Translations under genes and position numbers: made by a program | Part shown: piece by piece, positions 1-11,892 of the stretch | Layout of the letters: every line of letters begins with the position of its first letter | How positions within the stretch are numbered: the first letter of the stretch is position 1 | Notes under the pieces: generated by a model | Told to the model about the DNA's origin: nothing | Seen by the model: only the letters and a program-made list of their open reading frames with translations | Database searches by the model: none | Assembly (NCBI GenBank): GCA_902588925.1 | Contig: CACIRB010000001.1 | Location: 84,218 to 148,217, forward strand | DNA length: 64,000 nucleotides | From: an uncultured Pelagibacteraceae bacterium | GTDB taxonomy: Bacteria; Pseudomonadota; Alphaproteobacteria; Pelagibacterales; Pelagibacteraceae | Direction of reading: 5' to 3'

Positions 1-962
1 CTTCTCATGAAAGGCATACCTTTACCTTTTAGTCTGAACTGCTTACCATTTTGAGTACCATCAGGAATTTTTATTTTTGCTTTTCCACCGTCAATTGTTG
101 GTATTTCAATCGTAGTTCCAAGAGCTGCATCCGCAAGGGATAGAGGAAATTCAAAAAATAAGTTTTCATCAGATCTTTTAAATAGTTGGTGAGAATGAAC
201 ATTTATAAATAAATATAAATCACCTGTGGCACCACCTCTACTACCAGCTTCACCTTTTCCAGCTAGCCTAATTCTTGTTCCATCATCTACACCTTTAGGA
301 ATTGTAACAGAAATTTTCTTAGATGTTTGTTTTTTACCCTGACCATTACAATCATTACATGGATTAGTAATTTCTTCACCATTACCATTACATTGAGGAC
401 ATGTTTGCTGAACTGTAAAGAAACCCTGGTTGGATCTTATTCTTCCATTTCCTCCACAATAAGAACACCTGTCTGGAGAATAACCTGGTTCTGAACCATT
501 ACCTTTGCAAGTTCCACATTGTTCAGTAGTTGCAAATTTTATATCTTGCTTTTTTCCATTATAAGCCTCTTCTAATGAAATAGATAAATCGTATCTTAAA
601 TCTGATCCTCTATTATTTGACCTTCTATTTCTTGATCTTCCACCACCACCAAAGTCTCCAAAAAAATCTTCAAAGATGTCTGAAAAGTCTGCTCCACTAA
701 AGCCACCAAAACCACCACCTGGTCTACCACCACCATTTTCAAAAGCGGCGTGTCCAAAGTTATCATAATTTTGTTTTTTCTCTTTGTCTGAAAGTATTCC
801 GTAAGCTTCACTAGCTTCTTTAAACTTTTCTTCAGCTTTTGAGTCGCCCGGATTTTTATCTGGATGATATTTAACTGCTAGTTTTCTATATGCAGATTTT
901 AATTCTTCAGGACTTGCGCTCTTGTTAACGCCTAGGACATCATAATAGTCTCTTTTAGCCAT
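1..962 (-). CDS. dnaJ: Chaperone DnaJ, truncated by left window edge
   Basis: Reverse translation from 962 gives [41 protein letters not shown] (J-domain with HPD), a Gly-rich linker and four CxxCxGxG-type zinc motifs; open at the left edge so absent from the ORF track. Confidence 0.97.
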   Translation of the reverse strand, partial: MAKRDYYDVLGVNKSASPEELKSAYRKLAVKYHPDKNPGDSKAEEKFKEASEAYGILSDKEKKQNYDNFGHAAFENGGGRPGGGFGGFSGADFSDIFEDFFGDFGGGGRSRNRRSNNRGSDLRYDLSISLEEAYNGKKQDIKFATTEQCGTCKGNGSEPGYSPDRCSYCGGNGRIRSNQGFFTVQQTCPQCNGNGEEITNPCNDCNGQGKKQTSKKISVTIPKGVDDGTRIRLAGKGEAGSRGGATGDLYLFINVHSHQLFKRSDENLFFEFPLSLADAALGTTIEIPTIDGGKAKIKIPDGTQNGKQFRLKGKGMPFMR

Positions 963-991
963 CAAATTACCCCAGACAATTAAATGTCAGT

Positions 992-2917
992 TTATGCGCT
1001 TTTTTCTTTGTTCTCGTCTTTTACTTCTTCGAAATCAGCATCAACAACATTCTCGTCTTTTTTACCTGTATCATCTCCACCACCATCTTTTCCTGATTCA
1101 GGTTTTGCACCTTGTTGCGATTTATAAATTGCTTCACCAAGTTTCATAGAAGCTTGAACTAAAGCTTCTGTTTTCTTCTTGATATCCTCAATATCTTCAC
1201 CTTTTAATGACTCTTTTACAGCAGATGATGCATCTTCAATTGCTTTTTTCTCAGCATCTGAAATTTTTGACCCATGCTCTTTTAAGTTTTTCTCTGTAGA
1301 ATGAATCAAAGTGTCTGCTTGGTTTCTAACATCAACTGACTCTCTTTTCTTTTTGTCAGCTTCCTTATTAGCTTCAGCATCTTTGACCATTTTTTCAATT
1401 TCTTCATCGCTTAAGCCACCAGATGCTTGAATTTGTATTTTTTGCTCTTTACCAGTTCCTTTATCTTTTGCAGAAACATTTACGATGCCGTTAGCGTCAA
1501 TATCAAATGTAACTTCAATTTGAGGAACTCCTCTTGCAGCTGGAGCAATACCTACCAATTCAAAATTACCTAATAACTTGTTATCAGTAGCCATCTCTCT
1601 TTCACCTTGTAAAACTCTAATAGAAACAGCAGGCTGATTATCTTCAGCGGTTGAGAAAACTTGGCTTTTTTTAGTTGGTATTGTTGTGTTTTTATCAATT
1701 AGTTTTGTTGAAACTCCACCAAGCGTTTCGATACCTAATGATAACGGTGTAACGTCTAATAAAAGAACATCTTTAACATCTCCTTGTAACACACCTGCTT
1801 GAATAGCAGCACCCATTGCAACTACTTCATCTGGGTTTACACTCTTATTAGGGTCTTTGCCAAAAAAGTTTTTAACTTCCGCTATAACTTTTGGCATTCT
1901 AGTCATACCACCAACCATAACCACTTCATCTATTTCACTTGCAGTAATTCCTGCATCTTTTAAAGCAGTCTTGCATGGAGGTATTGTTCTAGCAATTAAG
2001 TCTTCAACTAAAGCCTCAAGTTTTGCTCTAGTCATCTTTAAATTAATGTGTTTTGGACCAGTTTTATCTGCAGTTATAAATGGTAAGTTTATATCTGTTT
2101 GTTCTGCAGAAGATAATTCTATTTTTGCTTTTTCAGCTGCTTCTTTTAATCTCTGTAAAGCAAGCTTATCTGATTTAAGATCAATTCCATTATCTTTCTT
2201 AAATTCAGAAATTAAATAATCAACGATAGCATTATCAAAATCTTCACCACCTAAAAAAGTATCACCATTAGTTGATTTAACTTCAAATACACCATCACCT
2301 AACTCAAGTATTGAAACATCAAATGTTCCACCACCTAAATCGTATACAGCAATTTTTTTGTTTTGTTTTTTATCTAAACCATAAGCAAGTGATGCAGCAG
2401 TTGGTTCATTTATAATTCTTAAAACTTCAAGTCCTGCAATTTTACCTGCGTCTTTTGTTGCTTGTCTTTGTGCATCGTTAAAATATGCTGGTACTGTTAT
2501 TACAGCTTTTGTTACTTCTGATCCTAAATATTTTTCTGCTGTCTCTTTCATTTTTTGTAAAATGAAAGCAGAGATTTGAGATGGAGAATATTTTTCTCCT
2601 TTTGCTTCAATCCAGGCATCACCTTTTTCAGAATTAATAATTTTAAATGGTGCAGCCTCAACATCTTTTTTTACTGTTGGATCATCAAAATTTCTACCAA
2701 TTAATCTTTTAACTGCAAATATTGTGTTTTCAGGATTTGTTACTGCCTGTCTTTTAGCAGGTTGACCTATTAATTTTTCATTTTCATCAGTAAATGCAAC
2801 TACCGAAGGAGTTGTTCTTGCTCCCTCTGCATTTTCTAAAACTTTAGCTTGTGTACCTTCCATAACAGCAACACAAGAGTTGGTTGTTCCTAAGTCTATT
2901 CCAATTATTTTACTCAT
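992..2917 (-). CDS. dnaK: Molecular chaperone DnaK (Hsp70)
   Basis: [21 protein letters not shown]..., full-length Hsp70 with acidic C-terminus. Confidence 0.99.
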   Translation of the reverse strand: MSKIIGIDLGTTNSCVAVMEGTQAKVLENAEGARTTPSVVAFTDENEKLIGQPAKRQAVTNPENTIFAVKRLIGRNFDDPTVKKDVEAAPFKIINSEKGDAWIEAKGEKYSPSQISAFILQKMKETAEKYLGSEVTKAVITVPAYFNDAQRQATKDAGKIAGLEVLRIINEPTAASLAYGLDKKQNKKIAVYDLGGGTFDVSILELGDGVFEVKSTNGDTFLGGEDFDNAIVDYLISEFKKDNGIDLKSDKLALQRLKEAAEKAKIELSSAEQTDINLPFITADKTGPKHINLKMTRAKLEALVEDLIARTIPPCKTALKDAGITASEIDEVVMVGGMTRMPKVIAEVKNFFGKDPNKSVNPDEVVAMGAAIQAGVLQGDVKDVLLLDVTPLSLGIETLGGVSTKLIDKNTTIPTKKSQVFSTAEDNQPAVSIRVLQGEREMATDNKLLGNFELVGIAPAARGVPQIEVTFDIDANGIVNVSAKDKGTGKEQKIQIQASGGLSDEEIEKMVKDAEANKEADKKKRESVDVRNQADTLIHSTEKNLKEHGSKISDAEKKAIEDASSAVKESLKGEDIEDIKKKTEALVQASMKLGEAIYKSQQGAKPESGKDGGGDDTGKKDENVVDADFEEVKDENKEKSA

Positions 2918-2940
2918 AATATTAATGTCTCTCTTTCGTC

Positions 2941-2968
2941 ATATAGGGTTTAAATTTGAAACTACAAG
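2941..2968 (-). promoter_or_regulatory. Candidate RpoH (sigma-32) heat-shock promoter for dnaK
   Basis: Minus strand reads CTTG-N17-CCTATAT (CTTGTAGTTTCAAATTTAAACCCTATAT), matching the alphaproteobacterial RpoH consensus CTTG-N17/18-CYTATNT, about 25 nt upstream of the dnaK ATG. Confidence 0.7.
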
Positions 2969-2980
2969 TTGATCTCATTA

Positions 2981-3631
2981 TTATTTATCTCCTGAATTTT
3001 CTTGATTTTGTTCAGTTTTTTCTTCTTTTTTAGTAACTTTTTTTGAGACACCAACTAATGAAGGTCTTAGAAGTCTATCTTTAATGGTGAAGCCTTTTTG
3101 AATTTCTTGTACAATTGTTCCAGCTTCTTTAGCGTCATCTTCAATTTCCATCATTGCTTGATGAAAGTTAGGATCTAGTTTTTTGTTAAGACAATCAATT
3201 GGTTTAATATTGTTTTTTTCAAAAATAGAAATTAAATCTTTCTTTATTATTTCTAAATGCTCCATTGTCTTCTTTAAAGCGTCTGTTTCTTTTAACTTGT
3301 CATCGCTTTCTAAAACATGTTTAGAACGATCTAGATTATCAATTAAATTTAATGCTTCTTTAGCAAAGCTAAAACCACCGTACTCAAAGGCATCTTCTTT
3401 TTCTTTTTCAAACCTTCTTCTTTGATTTTCCATTTCAGCAAAAGTTCGTGCCAGTTTATCTTCTAGTTCAGTAATTTTTTCCTCTGGAGTTGGCTCTTTA
3501 AACTCTTCTGTAGCTTCTTGAGTTTCTTGTTTATTTTCTTCTGGTAAGCTTTCCTCAGGTTTTTTTGTTTCTTTTTCTAAATTCTGATTTTCGTCTGTTG
3601 GAGTAATATTTTGGTTTTCTTCTTTTTCCAT
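2981..3631 (-). CDS. grpE: Nucleotide exchange factor GrpE
   Basis: GrpE core (NQRRRFEKEKEDAFEYGGFSFAKEALNLIDNLDRS...); start moved to internal ATG at 3629-3631 (MEKEENQN) because the ORF-track start overlaps rdgB. Confidence 0.95.
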   Translation of the reverse strand: MEKEENQNITPTDENQNLEKETKKPEESLPEENKQETQEATEEFKEPTPEEKITELEDKLARTFAEMENQRRRFEKEKEDAFEYGGFSFAKEALNLIDNLDRSKHVLESDDKLKETDALKKTMEHLEIIKKDLISIFEKNNIKPIDCLNKKLDPNFHQAMMEIEDDAKEAGTIVQEIQKGFTIKDRLLRPSLVGVSKKVTKKEEKTEQNQENSGDK

Positions 3632-3667
3632 AGTCTCATATATGGTAAGGATTTTAATTATTTCTAG

Positions 3668-4270
3668 ATGATTAAGCAAAAAATTAAAGAATTAGTTATT
3701 GGTACTAACAACAAGGGTAAATTAAGAGAAATTAAGAGTTTATTACCAAATTATATCAAAATTTACTCTGTTTCTAACTTTAAACTTAAAAGTCCTGTTG
3801 AAAATGGAAAAACTTTTGTGGAAAACTCTTTAATCAAATCAAAATATTTCTCTAGAAAAACTGGTTTGATATGTTTGGCTGATGACTCTGGTTTGGAGAT
3901 AGATCATTTAGATAAAAGACCCGGAATTTATTCTGCACGATGGGGAGGAAAATCTGGGGATTTTAATAAAGCTATTAAAAAAGTATTTAAAGAGTTAGAT
4001 AAAAAAGATAAGAATTGGAAAAATAAAAAAATTAAAGCGAGATTTGTTTGTGCTCTATCAATCTCGTATCTAAATAAAAAAATTGCCTGTGTAGTTGGCA
4101 GAGTTGAGGGTCGAATATCAAATGAGCCAAAGGGGAAAAATGGATTTGGTTATGATCCAATTTTTATTCCACTAAAAAAATCTAAAACATTCGGTGAAAT
4201 GAAACCATCTCAAAAATATAGAATGGACCATCGTTATCAAGCTTTCAAAAAGATCAAAAAATTTCTATAA
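3668..4270 (+). CDS. rdgB: Non-canonical purine NTP pyrophosphatase (RdgB/HAM1 family)
   Basis: IGTNNKGKLREIKSLL ... ADDSGLEIDHLDKRPGIYSARWGG family motifs. Confidence 0.93.
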   Translation: MIKQKIKELVIGTNNKGKLREIKSLLPNYIKIYSVSNFKLKSPVENGKTFVENSLIKSKYFSRKTGLICLADDSGLEIDHLDKRPGIYSARWGGKSGDFNKAIKKVFKELDKKDKNWKNKKIKARFVCALSISYLNKKIACVVGRVEGRISNEPKGKNGFGYDPIFIPLKKSKTFGEMKPSQKYRMDHRYQAFKKIKKFL

Positions 4271-5408
4271 GTTTTTTATCTTCTATCTTATAAAAATTTA
4301 ATCTGTGATTAATTTTGTTTTCTTTAATATCAAAAATCCCAATTTTTCCTTTAAATGAATTTTTTTTCTCAAATACCTTGTTCAATTCTGAGAGGTTTGA
4401 TTTTAAGGAGAGATAATATATCAAACCAACTAAATCATAACTCAACAATGAAAGATGGGATGGATTTTCATTGAAAGCATTAAAATATTTAATTTTATAA
4501 TTATCAAAATTTTCTTTGTTTATTGAAGGATAATAAATTGGTTGAATATTTGTTTCTTCCACTAAGCTCTCATCAAACCATTGGTTTAAAGTTATAAAGT
4601 ATTTATTTTTTGGAGACACATCAGTGTAAAGTAAAGATGTTGCAACACTTTTAAGACTTTCATCAAAATCAGATATAACAACTGCATCAAAATTTACATT
4701 TCCAATTGTATATTTTTTTTCTAAGTTTTTTATTTTTTTTTCTTTATTTGGTTCATTTGACTCTTGAATTCTTCTTATTTCATTCGCTAGATTTTGTTTT
4801 CTAATTTTATATTTAGTTATTTCCTCAATTTGTTTTGTAAGTTTTGTTGGTTCAGTATTATATTCAAAATTTTTAAAAACTCTTATTTTAGAGTTTCTTA
4901 AACCATTCTTAACTTCAAACTCAAAATTCTGGATTGGTGTTAAAAAAAGAGTTTTTTGTAAATTATTATTATCTAAAAATTTTTTTATAGTATTAAACTG
5001 TGAAGTAGAATTTATTCCAGCAGAAATTACATTTTCAGGTAAATCTAAAGTTTTATTTGTTAATGATAAAAAAGTTAAGTCTTTCATCTCATCTAAATAA
5101 GTTAAACTTTCATGAAATATTGGTCCAACAACAATTTTTATTCCCATTTGTTTTAATTCAAAAGCAGACTTAAGAGTTTGGTTAGCTCTTGTTGCGGTAT
5201 CTTTTGGATAAATTTCAATTAAATCATCATTAATATCTTTGACAGCTAAACTTACAGCCTTAATAATAGATGAACCTAGATCTTTATTTTCTCCAGTCAT
5301 CGGAATTAATAGTCCAATTTTTATTTTTTCATTGGCATAAACTAAATTTAAGAAGTTTAAGAATAATAGAAGCAAAGAAATAGAAATAATTTTGATAATC
5401 TTTTTCAT
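4254..5408 (-). CDS. Penicillin-binding protein activator, LpoA/LppC-like periplasmic-binding fold protein
   Basis: Signal peptide plus type I periplasmic-binding fold (KIKIGLLIPMTGENKDLGSSI); divergent from rsmI, the usual neighbour of LpoA homologues. Confidence 0.75.
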   Translation of the reverse strand: MKKIIKIISISLLLLFLNFLNLVYANEKIKIGLLIPMTGENKDLGSSIIKAVSLAVKDINDDLIEIYPKDTATRANQTLKSAFELKQMGIKIVVGPIFHESLTYLDEMKDLTFLSLTNKTLDLPENVISAGINSTSQFNTIKKFLDNNNLQKTLFLTPIQNFEFEVKNGLRNSKIRVFKNFEYNTEPTKLTKQIEEITKYKIRKQNLANEIRRIQESNEPNKEKKIKNLEKKYTIGNVNFDAVVISDFDESLKSVATSLLYTDVSPKNKYFITLNQWFDESLVEETNIQPIYYPSINKENFDNYKIKYFNAFNENPSHLSLLSYDLVGLIYYLSLKSNLSELNKVFEKKNSFKGKIGIFDIKENKINHRLNFYKIEDKKLIEIF

Positions 5409-5441
5409 TTTGATGTTATTATATAATTTTTAAGCTGAATT

Positions 5442-6302
5442 ATGATCACAAAACCACAATTTAAATCAAATGATTATAAAAATGGGCTTTATTTAGTAGC
5501 AACACCAATAGGTAATTTAAAAGATATATCATTTAGATCATTAGAAGTTTTAGAAAAATCAGATTATATACTTTGTGAGGATACTCGCGTTTCTAAAAAT
5601 TTATTAGATAAGTATAAAATTAAATCAAAATTGATTTCAAATCATAAATTTAATGAAAAAAAAAATACATTACAAATAGTTGAATATTTAAAATCAGGTA
5701 AATTAATTTCACTTATATCTGATGCAGGAACGCCAAGTATTTCAGATCCAGGTTTGGTGTTAGTAAATGAATGTATAAAAAATAATCTTAATATATTTTC
5801 AATACCGGGACCATCCGCAGTAACAACTGCTGTTGCGGCAAGTGGATTTTCTGATAAATTTTTATTTTATGGTTTTTTACCAGAAAAAAAAAACCAAATT
5901 GAAAACGAATTAAGAAAACTCTCAAATTTTAATTGCAGTTTAGTTTTTTTTTCATCATCTAAAAAAATCAATAAGATTATCCCAGGATTTAAAAAATATT
6001 TTGCTGGTAGAAAAATAGTATTTTGTAGAGAAATTTCTAAATTGTATGAAGAGTATATTAGAAGGAATATTGATGAATTAGAAACATTTAAAAATGAACT
6101 AAAAGGTGAATTGACAATAGTTATTTCTGAAAAAAAAGAAGAAAATACTTCACAAAAGCTAAGTGAATCAGATATTAACTTGATTAAGAAAATGATTAAT
6201 AAACTAAGCACAAAAGAAATTACAGATTTAATAAGTAGTAATAAAAATATTTCAAAAAAAGTAATTTATAATTTTTGTTTAAAACTAAAAAATGAGAATT
6301 AA
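5442..6302 (+). CDS. rsmI: 16S rRNA (cytidine1402-2'-O)-methyltransferase
   Basis: GLYLVATPIGNLKDISFRSLEVL ... CEDTRVS ... SDAGTPSISDPG motifs. Confidence 0.95.
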   Translation: MITKPQFKSNDYKNGLYLVATPIGNLKDISFRSLEVLEKSDYILCEDTRVSKNLLDKYKIKSKLISNHKFNEKKNTLQIVEYLKSGKLISLISDAGTPSISDPGLVLVNECIKNNLNIFSIPGPSAVTTAVAASGFSDKFLFYGFLPEKKNQIENELRKLSNFNCSLVFFSSSKKINKIIPGFKKYFAGRKIVFCREISKLYEEYIRRNIDELETFKNELKGELTIVISEKKEENTSQKLSESDINLIKKMINKLSTKEITDLISSNKNISKKVIYNFCLKLKNEN

Positions 6303-6888
6303 ATTTTTTATAATTATTATTTTGTCTATTATTTTAACCAGTTGTGCTGCAGGAGTGGGCTCATCTGGTTTATTTGGTACTGGAGTATCAGTTGCAATGG
6401 ATCCAAGAACTGTTGGAACACAAATAGATGACTCGATTATGCAGAAAACTATTTCTACAAAAATACTTGCTATGGACAAAAAACATTTCTTAAAGGTTAA
6501 GACAAAAGTTTTAGATGGACGAATTTTTATAACTGGAAAAGTAGATGAACCAGAAGAAAAATTAAAAATTACTAAAGTTGCTTGGGAAACAAAAGGTGCA
6601 AGATCTGTAAGAAATGACATTAAAATAAAACAGGAATTTAACTTTAAGCAATCAGCAAAAGATTTACTTATTACTTCTCAATTAAGAACATCCTTAATAG
6701 TAAATAAGAATATTAAAGCAACAAATTATCAAATAGATACCTATAAAAAGAAAATTTATATTTATGGAATAGCTTTAACAGATGAAGAAAAAGAAATGGT
6801 TATAAGCGAAGCAAAAGAAATTCTAGATGTTGAAGATGTCGTTGCAAGTATTTTGTTACTTGAAGATCTGAGAATTCAAAAAAACTAA
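6292..6888 (+). CDS. BON-domain outer-membrane lipoprotein (DolP/OsmY-like)
   Basis: Lipobox LTSCAAG, two BON-like repeats; rsmI neighbourhood. Confidence 0.8.
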   Translation: MRIKFFIIIILSIILTSCAAGVGSSGLFGTGVSVAMDPRTVGTQIDDSIMQKTISTKILAMDKKHFLKVKTKVLDGRIFITGKVDEPEEKLKITKVAWETKGARSVRNDIKIKQEFNFKQSAKDLLITSQLRTSLIVNKNIKATNYQIDTYKKKIYIYGIALTDEEKEMVISEAKEILDVEDVVASILLLEDLRIQKN

Positions 6889-9173
6889 TTAACTTTATAA
6901 TCAATAACCTCAGATGAATAAGCTGCTATAGAGGCTAAATTAATAATTTCTGATGTTGAAGATCTTAGAGGAGCAATTTCAATTGGTAAGCCAAGTCCAA
7001 TTAGTAAAGGACCTATGACTTTTGTATCTCCTAAAGTCTTCATAAGTTTATAAGATATTGCTGCACTGTGTTGTCCAGGCATTATCAAAATATTTGCTTT
7101 ACCTACTATTTTTGCAAAAGGATAGAGTTCTTCATAATCTGAATTTAATGCAACATCAGGCTGCATATCTCCATCAAATTCAAAATTAACTTCTTTCTCT
7201 TTTAAAATCTCCACTGCTGTACGTATATGTTTTGTCCTACTTGTTAATGGTTGTCCAAATGTAGAGTGTGAAACAAATGCAATTTTTGGATTAATTCCAA
7301 AAAGTCTTACTACTCTTGCGGCTGAAATTGCTATCTCAGCCATTTCTTCTGAAGATGGATATTCATGAACACTAGTGTCCGCAATAAAAATTGTTTTTCC
7401 TTTATTAACAACCATGTTTAGCCCAAACATGATCTCACCTTTTCTAACATCTGCAACTTGTTTTATTTTTTCAAGAGATGCTCCAAAACGCCTAGTATTT
7501 CCTGTGACTGCACCATCCGCATCCCCACATGCAACCATACTTGTAGCCCAAACAACTCTATCATTTCTCACCATTCGATCGCAATCACGTTCTAATAAAC
7601 CTTGTTCTCTTTGAAGTTTTTTGAATAGATGATTTACGTATTTTTTTCTTTTTTCTTCGTCTTTTGAATTAGTAATTTCAATATCAAAATCTTCGCTATA
7701 GCCAATATTTTTAATCTGTTCTTTAATTTTGCTTTCTTTACCAACTAAAATTGGAATACCAAGTTTAGAATTTTTAAATGCTATTGCAGCTTTTAATGTA
7801 TTTTCATCTTCACCATCAGCAAAAACGATTCTTTTTTGATTTTTTTTAATGAAAGAGTTTATACCTTGCATAATTGTAACTGTTGGATCTAATCGTTGTT
7901 TAAGTTGCTCTTTATAGTTCTCAAAATTATCAATTTTTTTTCTTGCGACCCCACTTTCTATTGCTGCCTTAGCTACAGCAGCAGGAATAACACTAATTAA
8001 TCTTGGATCAAAAGTTGATGGGATTATATAATCTTTACCATAATGGGGTCTTTCCCCACCCATAGCTGCCACAACTTCATCTGGCACATCTTCTCTAGTA
8101 AGTTTTGCTATAGCTTCAGCAGCAGCGACTTTCATTTCTTCATTAATTGTTTTTGATCTTACATCTAGCGCACCTCTGAATATGTAAGGAAATCCAATTA
8201 AATTATTTACTTGATTAGGATAATCTGATCTTCCAGTTGCAATAATTGCATCATTTCTCACTTCATTTATTTCTTCCGGTGTAATTTCTGGATCAGGATT
8301 TGCACATGCAAATATAACTGGATTTTTAGACATGCTTTTAACCATTTCTTTTTTCAAAACACCTTTTGAGGACAATCCTAAAAAAACATCAGCTCCTTTA
8401 ATTGCGTCACTCAAAGTTCTTAAATTTGTATTAATTGCAAATCTTGATTTCCATTGATCTATACCCTCCGCCCTTCCTTTATAAATCACACCTTTCCGAT
8501 CTAGCATTATTACATTTTCAGAATTAACACCTGAGTTAATAAATAACTCTGTACATGCCTGAGCGGAAGCGCCAGCACCATTTACAACAACTTTTATATC
8601 TTTTATTGATTTTCCATTTATGTCTAGTGCATTCAGCAAAGCAGCTGTCGTTATAATTGCTGTTCCATGTTGATCATCATGGAAAACTGGAATATCTAAT
8701 ATTTCTTTCAGTTTTTGCTCAATGATAAAACAGTCTGGAGCAGCTATATCTTCTAAATTTATTCCTCCAAAACTTGGAGCAAAGTTTTTAATCGAATTGA
8801 TAATTTCATCAGTATCTTTACAATCTATTTCCAAGTCAATTGAATCTATATCTGCAAATCTTTTAAATAAAACTGCTTTTCCCTCCATTACTGGTTTTGA
8901 AGCTAATGCGCCTAAGTTACCCAATCCTAAAATTGCAGAACCATTACTAATTACTGCTACTAAATTTCCTTTACTTGTATAATCATACGCTGCTTCTGGA
9001 TCCTCACTGATTTTTTTAACAGGGGCAGCAACTCCAGGAGAATAAGCAAGTGCAAGGTCTCTTTTGGTAGTCATGTTTTTTGAAGAGATTATTTCTATCT
9101 TGCCAGGTTTTTTATCTTTATGGAAATCTAAAGCTTCTTTATCTGTGTAATGGTCAATCTTTGCTTTTTTCAT
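6885..9173 (-). CDS. maeB: NADP-dependent malic enzyme with C-terminal phosphotransacetylase domain
   Basis: Malic domain (DLALAYSPGVAAPVKKI, FHDDQHGTAI) fused to a Pta-like domain; 762 aa. Confidence 0.95.
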   Translation of the reverse strand: MKKAKIDHYTDKEALDFHKDKKPGKIEIISSKNMTTKRDLALAYSPGVAAPVKKISEDPEAAYDYTSKGNLVAVISNGSAILGLGNLGALASKPVMEGKAVLFKRFADIDSIDLEIDCKDTDEIINSIKNFAPSFGGINLEDIAAPDCFIIEQKLKEILDIPVFHDDQHGTAIITTAALLNALDINGKSIKDIKVVVNGAGASAQACTELFINSGVNSENVIMLDRKGVIYKGRAEGIDQWKSRFAINTNLRTLSDAIKGADVFLGLSSKGVLKKEMVKSMSKNPVIFACANPDPEITPEEINEVRNDAIIATGRSDYPNQVNNLIGFPYIFRGALDVRSKTINEEMKVAAAEAIAKLTREDVPDEVVAAMGGERPHYGKDYIIPSTFDPRLISVIPAAVAKAAIESGVARKKIDNFENYKEQLKQRLDPTVTIMQGINSFIKKNQKRIVFADGEDENTLKAAIAFKNSKLGIPILVGKESKIKEQIKNIGYSEDFDIEITNSKDEEKRKKYVNHLFKKLQREQGLLERDCDRMVRNDRVVWATSMVACGDADGAVTGNTRRFGASLEKIKQVADVRKGEIMFGLNMVVNKGKTIFIADTSVHEYPSSEEMAEIAISAARVVRLFGINPKIAFVSHSTFGQPLTSRTKHIRTAVEILKEKEVNFEFDGDMQPDVALNSDYEELYPFAKIVGKANILIMPGQHSAAISYKLMKTLGDTKVIGPLLIGLGLPIEIAPLRSSTSEIINLASIAAYSSEVIDYKVN

Positions 9174-9300
9174 TTTTATTTAATTATCTAAACTTAATTC
9201 TATTTGTGTTTTTTTAAAAATTTTTATTAATCTCAATATTTTATCTATATATTCTTACAATAAGCTTACAATTAGGGTAAAATTTAGACTAATATGATTT

Positions 9301-10830
9301 ATGAACTTACTTAAGTCAACAGGCACATTTGGCTTTTATACTATCATCAGCAGATTGCTTGGATATATCAGAGATATATTAATAGCAATATTTCTTGGAA
9401 CAGGTTTATTGGCAGATGCCTTTTTTGTTGCTTTTAGAATTCCAAATACATTCAGAAGATTATTTTCAGAAGGAACTTTCAATGCAGCTTTTGTGCCTAG
9501 CTATACATCTGAAATGAATAAGGGGGAAAAATCAGCAAACGAATTTGCAAATAATATATTTAATCTTTTATTTTTAGGTCTCTTAATTTTAACAATAGTT
9601 GTTCAAATTTTTATGCCTGGATTTGTATCAATTATTGCTCCAGGTTTTGTAAATGATCTAGAAAAAATGGATTTAGCCATTAGTTTAACGAGGATTACTT
9701 TTCCTTTTTTACTATTTATTAGTTTAGCATCTTTTTTTTCTGCAATATTAAATTCTCATAATAAATTTGCTGCAGCTTCAGCAGCACCAATTCTATTAAA
9801 TGTTATTTTAATTATTGTTTTAATATTTTCTAAAGCTTTAGGAGATGAGCTTGTATACTATTTATCTTATGGTGTATCTTTAGCAGGATTCTTACAGTTA
9901 ATTTTTTTATATTATTTTGTTAAAAAATTTTTTTCATTAGAATTTAATTTTAATTTAAGAACTGATGAAAAAGTAAAGTTTTTTTTTAAAAAGCTTTTAC
10001 CGAGTATTTTTTCATCTGGTGTAACCCAAATCAATATTTTGGTTGGAACAATTATTGCCTCGTTTCAAGCTAGTGCAGTCTCATATCTTTATTATGCAGA
10101 CAGAGTTTATCAAATTAACCTAGCGATAGCTGGCATTGCCATTGGAGTTGTGATTCTTCCACAACTTTCAAGGTTTGTAGACTCTAAAAGTAAAGAAAAA
10201 ATTTCTCTTATTCAAAACAAAGCTTTAGAGTTAAGTTTATTTTTGAGTATTCCAGCAACAATAGCTTTAGTGATTGGTTCAGAGGAAATAATATCAGCGT
10301 TGTTTGGTTATGGTAATTTTAATAAAGAATCTGTTGATAACTCAAGTCTTTCTTTGTTTTATTTTGCTTTAGGTTTACCTGCTTTTGCTTTGATAAAAGT
10401 TTTTTCAAGTTTTTTATTTGCCAATCATAACACAAAAATACCATTTTATATTTCGCTAATTTCGGTCCTTTTAAATATTTTGATCAGTATTTATTATTTT
10501 AACAAAATAGGTTTTATTATAATTCCCATCGCAACTTCAATTTCATCATGGTTTAATGCTATAGTACTTTTTATATATTTGAAAAATGAAAATTTGTTCT
10601 ATTTTAAAAATAATTTTATTTTAAATTTATTTAAAATAATTTTTGCATCAATTTTAATGGGATTATTCTTTAACTTTTTATTAAACTTTTTTGAAAATCA
10701 ACTTTCATTTTATTATAGCTTTAAATCAATTTATTTAATCTTAAGTGTATTATTTGCACTATTCTTTTACATATTTATTTGTTATTTCATCAAAGCTTTT
10801 AAAATTAGTGATATTAAATTAAACTATTAA
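9301..10830 (+). CDS. murJ: Lipid II flippase MurJ (MviN family)
   Basis: [56 protein letters not shown] signature; polytopic. Confidence 0.96.
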   Translation: MNLLKSTGTFGFYTIISRLLGYIRDILIAIFLGTGLLADAFFVAFRIPNTFRRLFSEGTFNAAFVPSYTSEMNKGEKSANEFANNIFNLLFLGLLILTIVVQIFMPGFVSIIAPGFVNDLEKMDLAISLTRITFPFLLFISLASFFSAILNSHNKFAAASAAPILLNVILIIVLIFSKALGDELVYYLSYGVSLAGFLQLIFLYYFVKKFFSLEFNFNLRTDEKVKFFFKKLLPSIFSSGVTQINILVGTIIASFQASAVSYLYYADRVYQINLAIAGIAIGVVILPQLSRFVDSKSKEKISLIQNKALELSLFLSIPATIALVIGSEEIISALFGYGNFNKESVDNSSLSLFYFALGLPAFALIKVFSSFLFANHNTKIPFYISLISVLLNILISIYYFNKIGFIIIPIATSISSWFNAIVLFIYLKNENLFYFKNNFILNLFKIIFASILMGLFFNFLLNFFENQLSFYYSFKSIYLILSVLFALFFYIFICYFIKAFKISDIKLNY

Positions 10831-10834
10831 ATAT

Positions 10835-11836
10835 ATGGGTAAAAAAATTTTTTCTGGTGTTCAACCAACTGGTAACCTTCATTTAGGTAATTACTTAGGT
10901 GCAATCAAAAACTTTGTAGATTTAAACAATGACGCTGAGAATGATTGTATATTCTGCGTTGTTGATCTGCACGCAATTACAGTTAAACAAGACCCAAAAG
11001 AGCTAAAAAATAATATTCGAGAGACCGTAGCTACTTTTATAGCAAGTGGAATTGATCCTAAAAAAAGCATTATTTTTAATCAATCTGGTGTAGCAGCTCA
11101 TTCAGAGGGAGCTTGGATTTTGAGCTGTGTTGCTCGAATGGGTTGGTTAAATAGAATGACACAATTCAAGGAAAAAGCAGGTAAAGATAAAGAAAAAGCA
11201 AGCGTTGGATTGTACTCATATCCTGTTTTAATGGCAGCAGATATTCTCTTGTACGATGCGACTCATGTCCCTGTTGGTGATGATCAAAAACAACATCTTG
11301 AGCTATGTAGAGATATTGCTCAAAAGTTTAATAATGATTTTTATCAAGATAACTTTTTGCAAGTACCTGAACCTTTAATTCAAAAAGAATTTTCCAGAAT
11401 TATGAGTTTAAAAGATGGATCAAAAAAGATGAGTAAATCTGAATTATCAGATTTAAGCAGAATTAATTTAACAGATGACAGAGATGCAATTGTAAATAAA
11501 ATAAAAAAAGCAAAAACTGATCCGTTACCAATGCCAAGTAGTATCGAAGAATTAAATGAGAGGTTAGAAGCAAGAAACCTTCTTGGTATATATTCTAGCT
11601 TGAATAATTCAACTTTACAAAATACAGTCGAAAATTTTTCAGGTAAAAATTTTTCTGAATTTAAAAATCAACTTTCTGATTTATTGGTCAAAAAGATTGA
11701 ACCTATATCTCTGGAAATAAAAAAACTTTTAAATGATCAACCTTATTTAGATAAAATCCTTCTAGAAGGAGTTGAAAAAGCAAACTCAATTGCATCAAAA
11801 AAGATAGATAGAATTAAAGAAATACTAGGATTTTAA
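10835..11836 (+). CDS. trpS: Tryptophanyl-tRNA synthetase
   Basis: [18 protein letters not shown] and KMSKS-type motif (GSKKMSKSE). Confidence 0.98.
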   Translation: MGKKIFSGVQPTGNLHLGNYLGAIKNFVDLNNDAENDCIFCVVDLHAITVKQDPKELKNNIRETVATFIASGIDPKKSIIFNQSGVAAHSEGAWILSCVARMGWLNRMTQFKEKAGKDKEKASVGLYSYPVLMAADILLYDATHVPVGDDQKQHLELCRDIAQKFNNDFYQDNFLQVPEPLIQKEFSRIMSLKDGSKKMSKSELSDLSRINLTDDRDAIVNKIKKAKTDPLPMPSSIEELNERLEARNLLGIYSSLNNSTLQNTVENFSGKNFSEFKNQLSDLLVKKIEPISLEIKKLLNDQPYLDKILLEGVEKANSIASKKIDRIKEILGF

Positions 11837-11892
11837 TATAATTTAAATATCAAGTTTAAATTTTAGAAATAAGCTCTATATATAATTACAAC

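Noticed and set aside
1857-2219. Plus-strand ORF antisense to dnaK
   Set aside because: Mirror ORF of a well-conserved gene; no family resemblance.
7375-7614. Short plus-strand ORFs inside maeB (also 8722-8982)
   Set aside because: Antisense to a conserved gene; no supporting signals.
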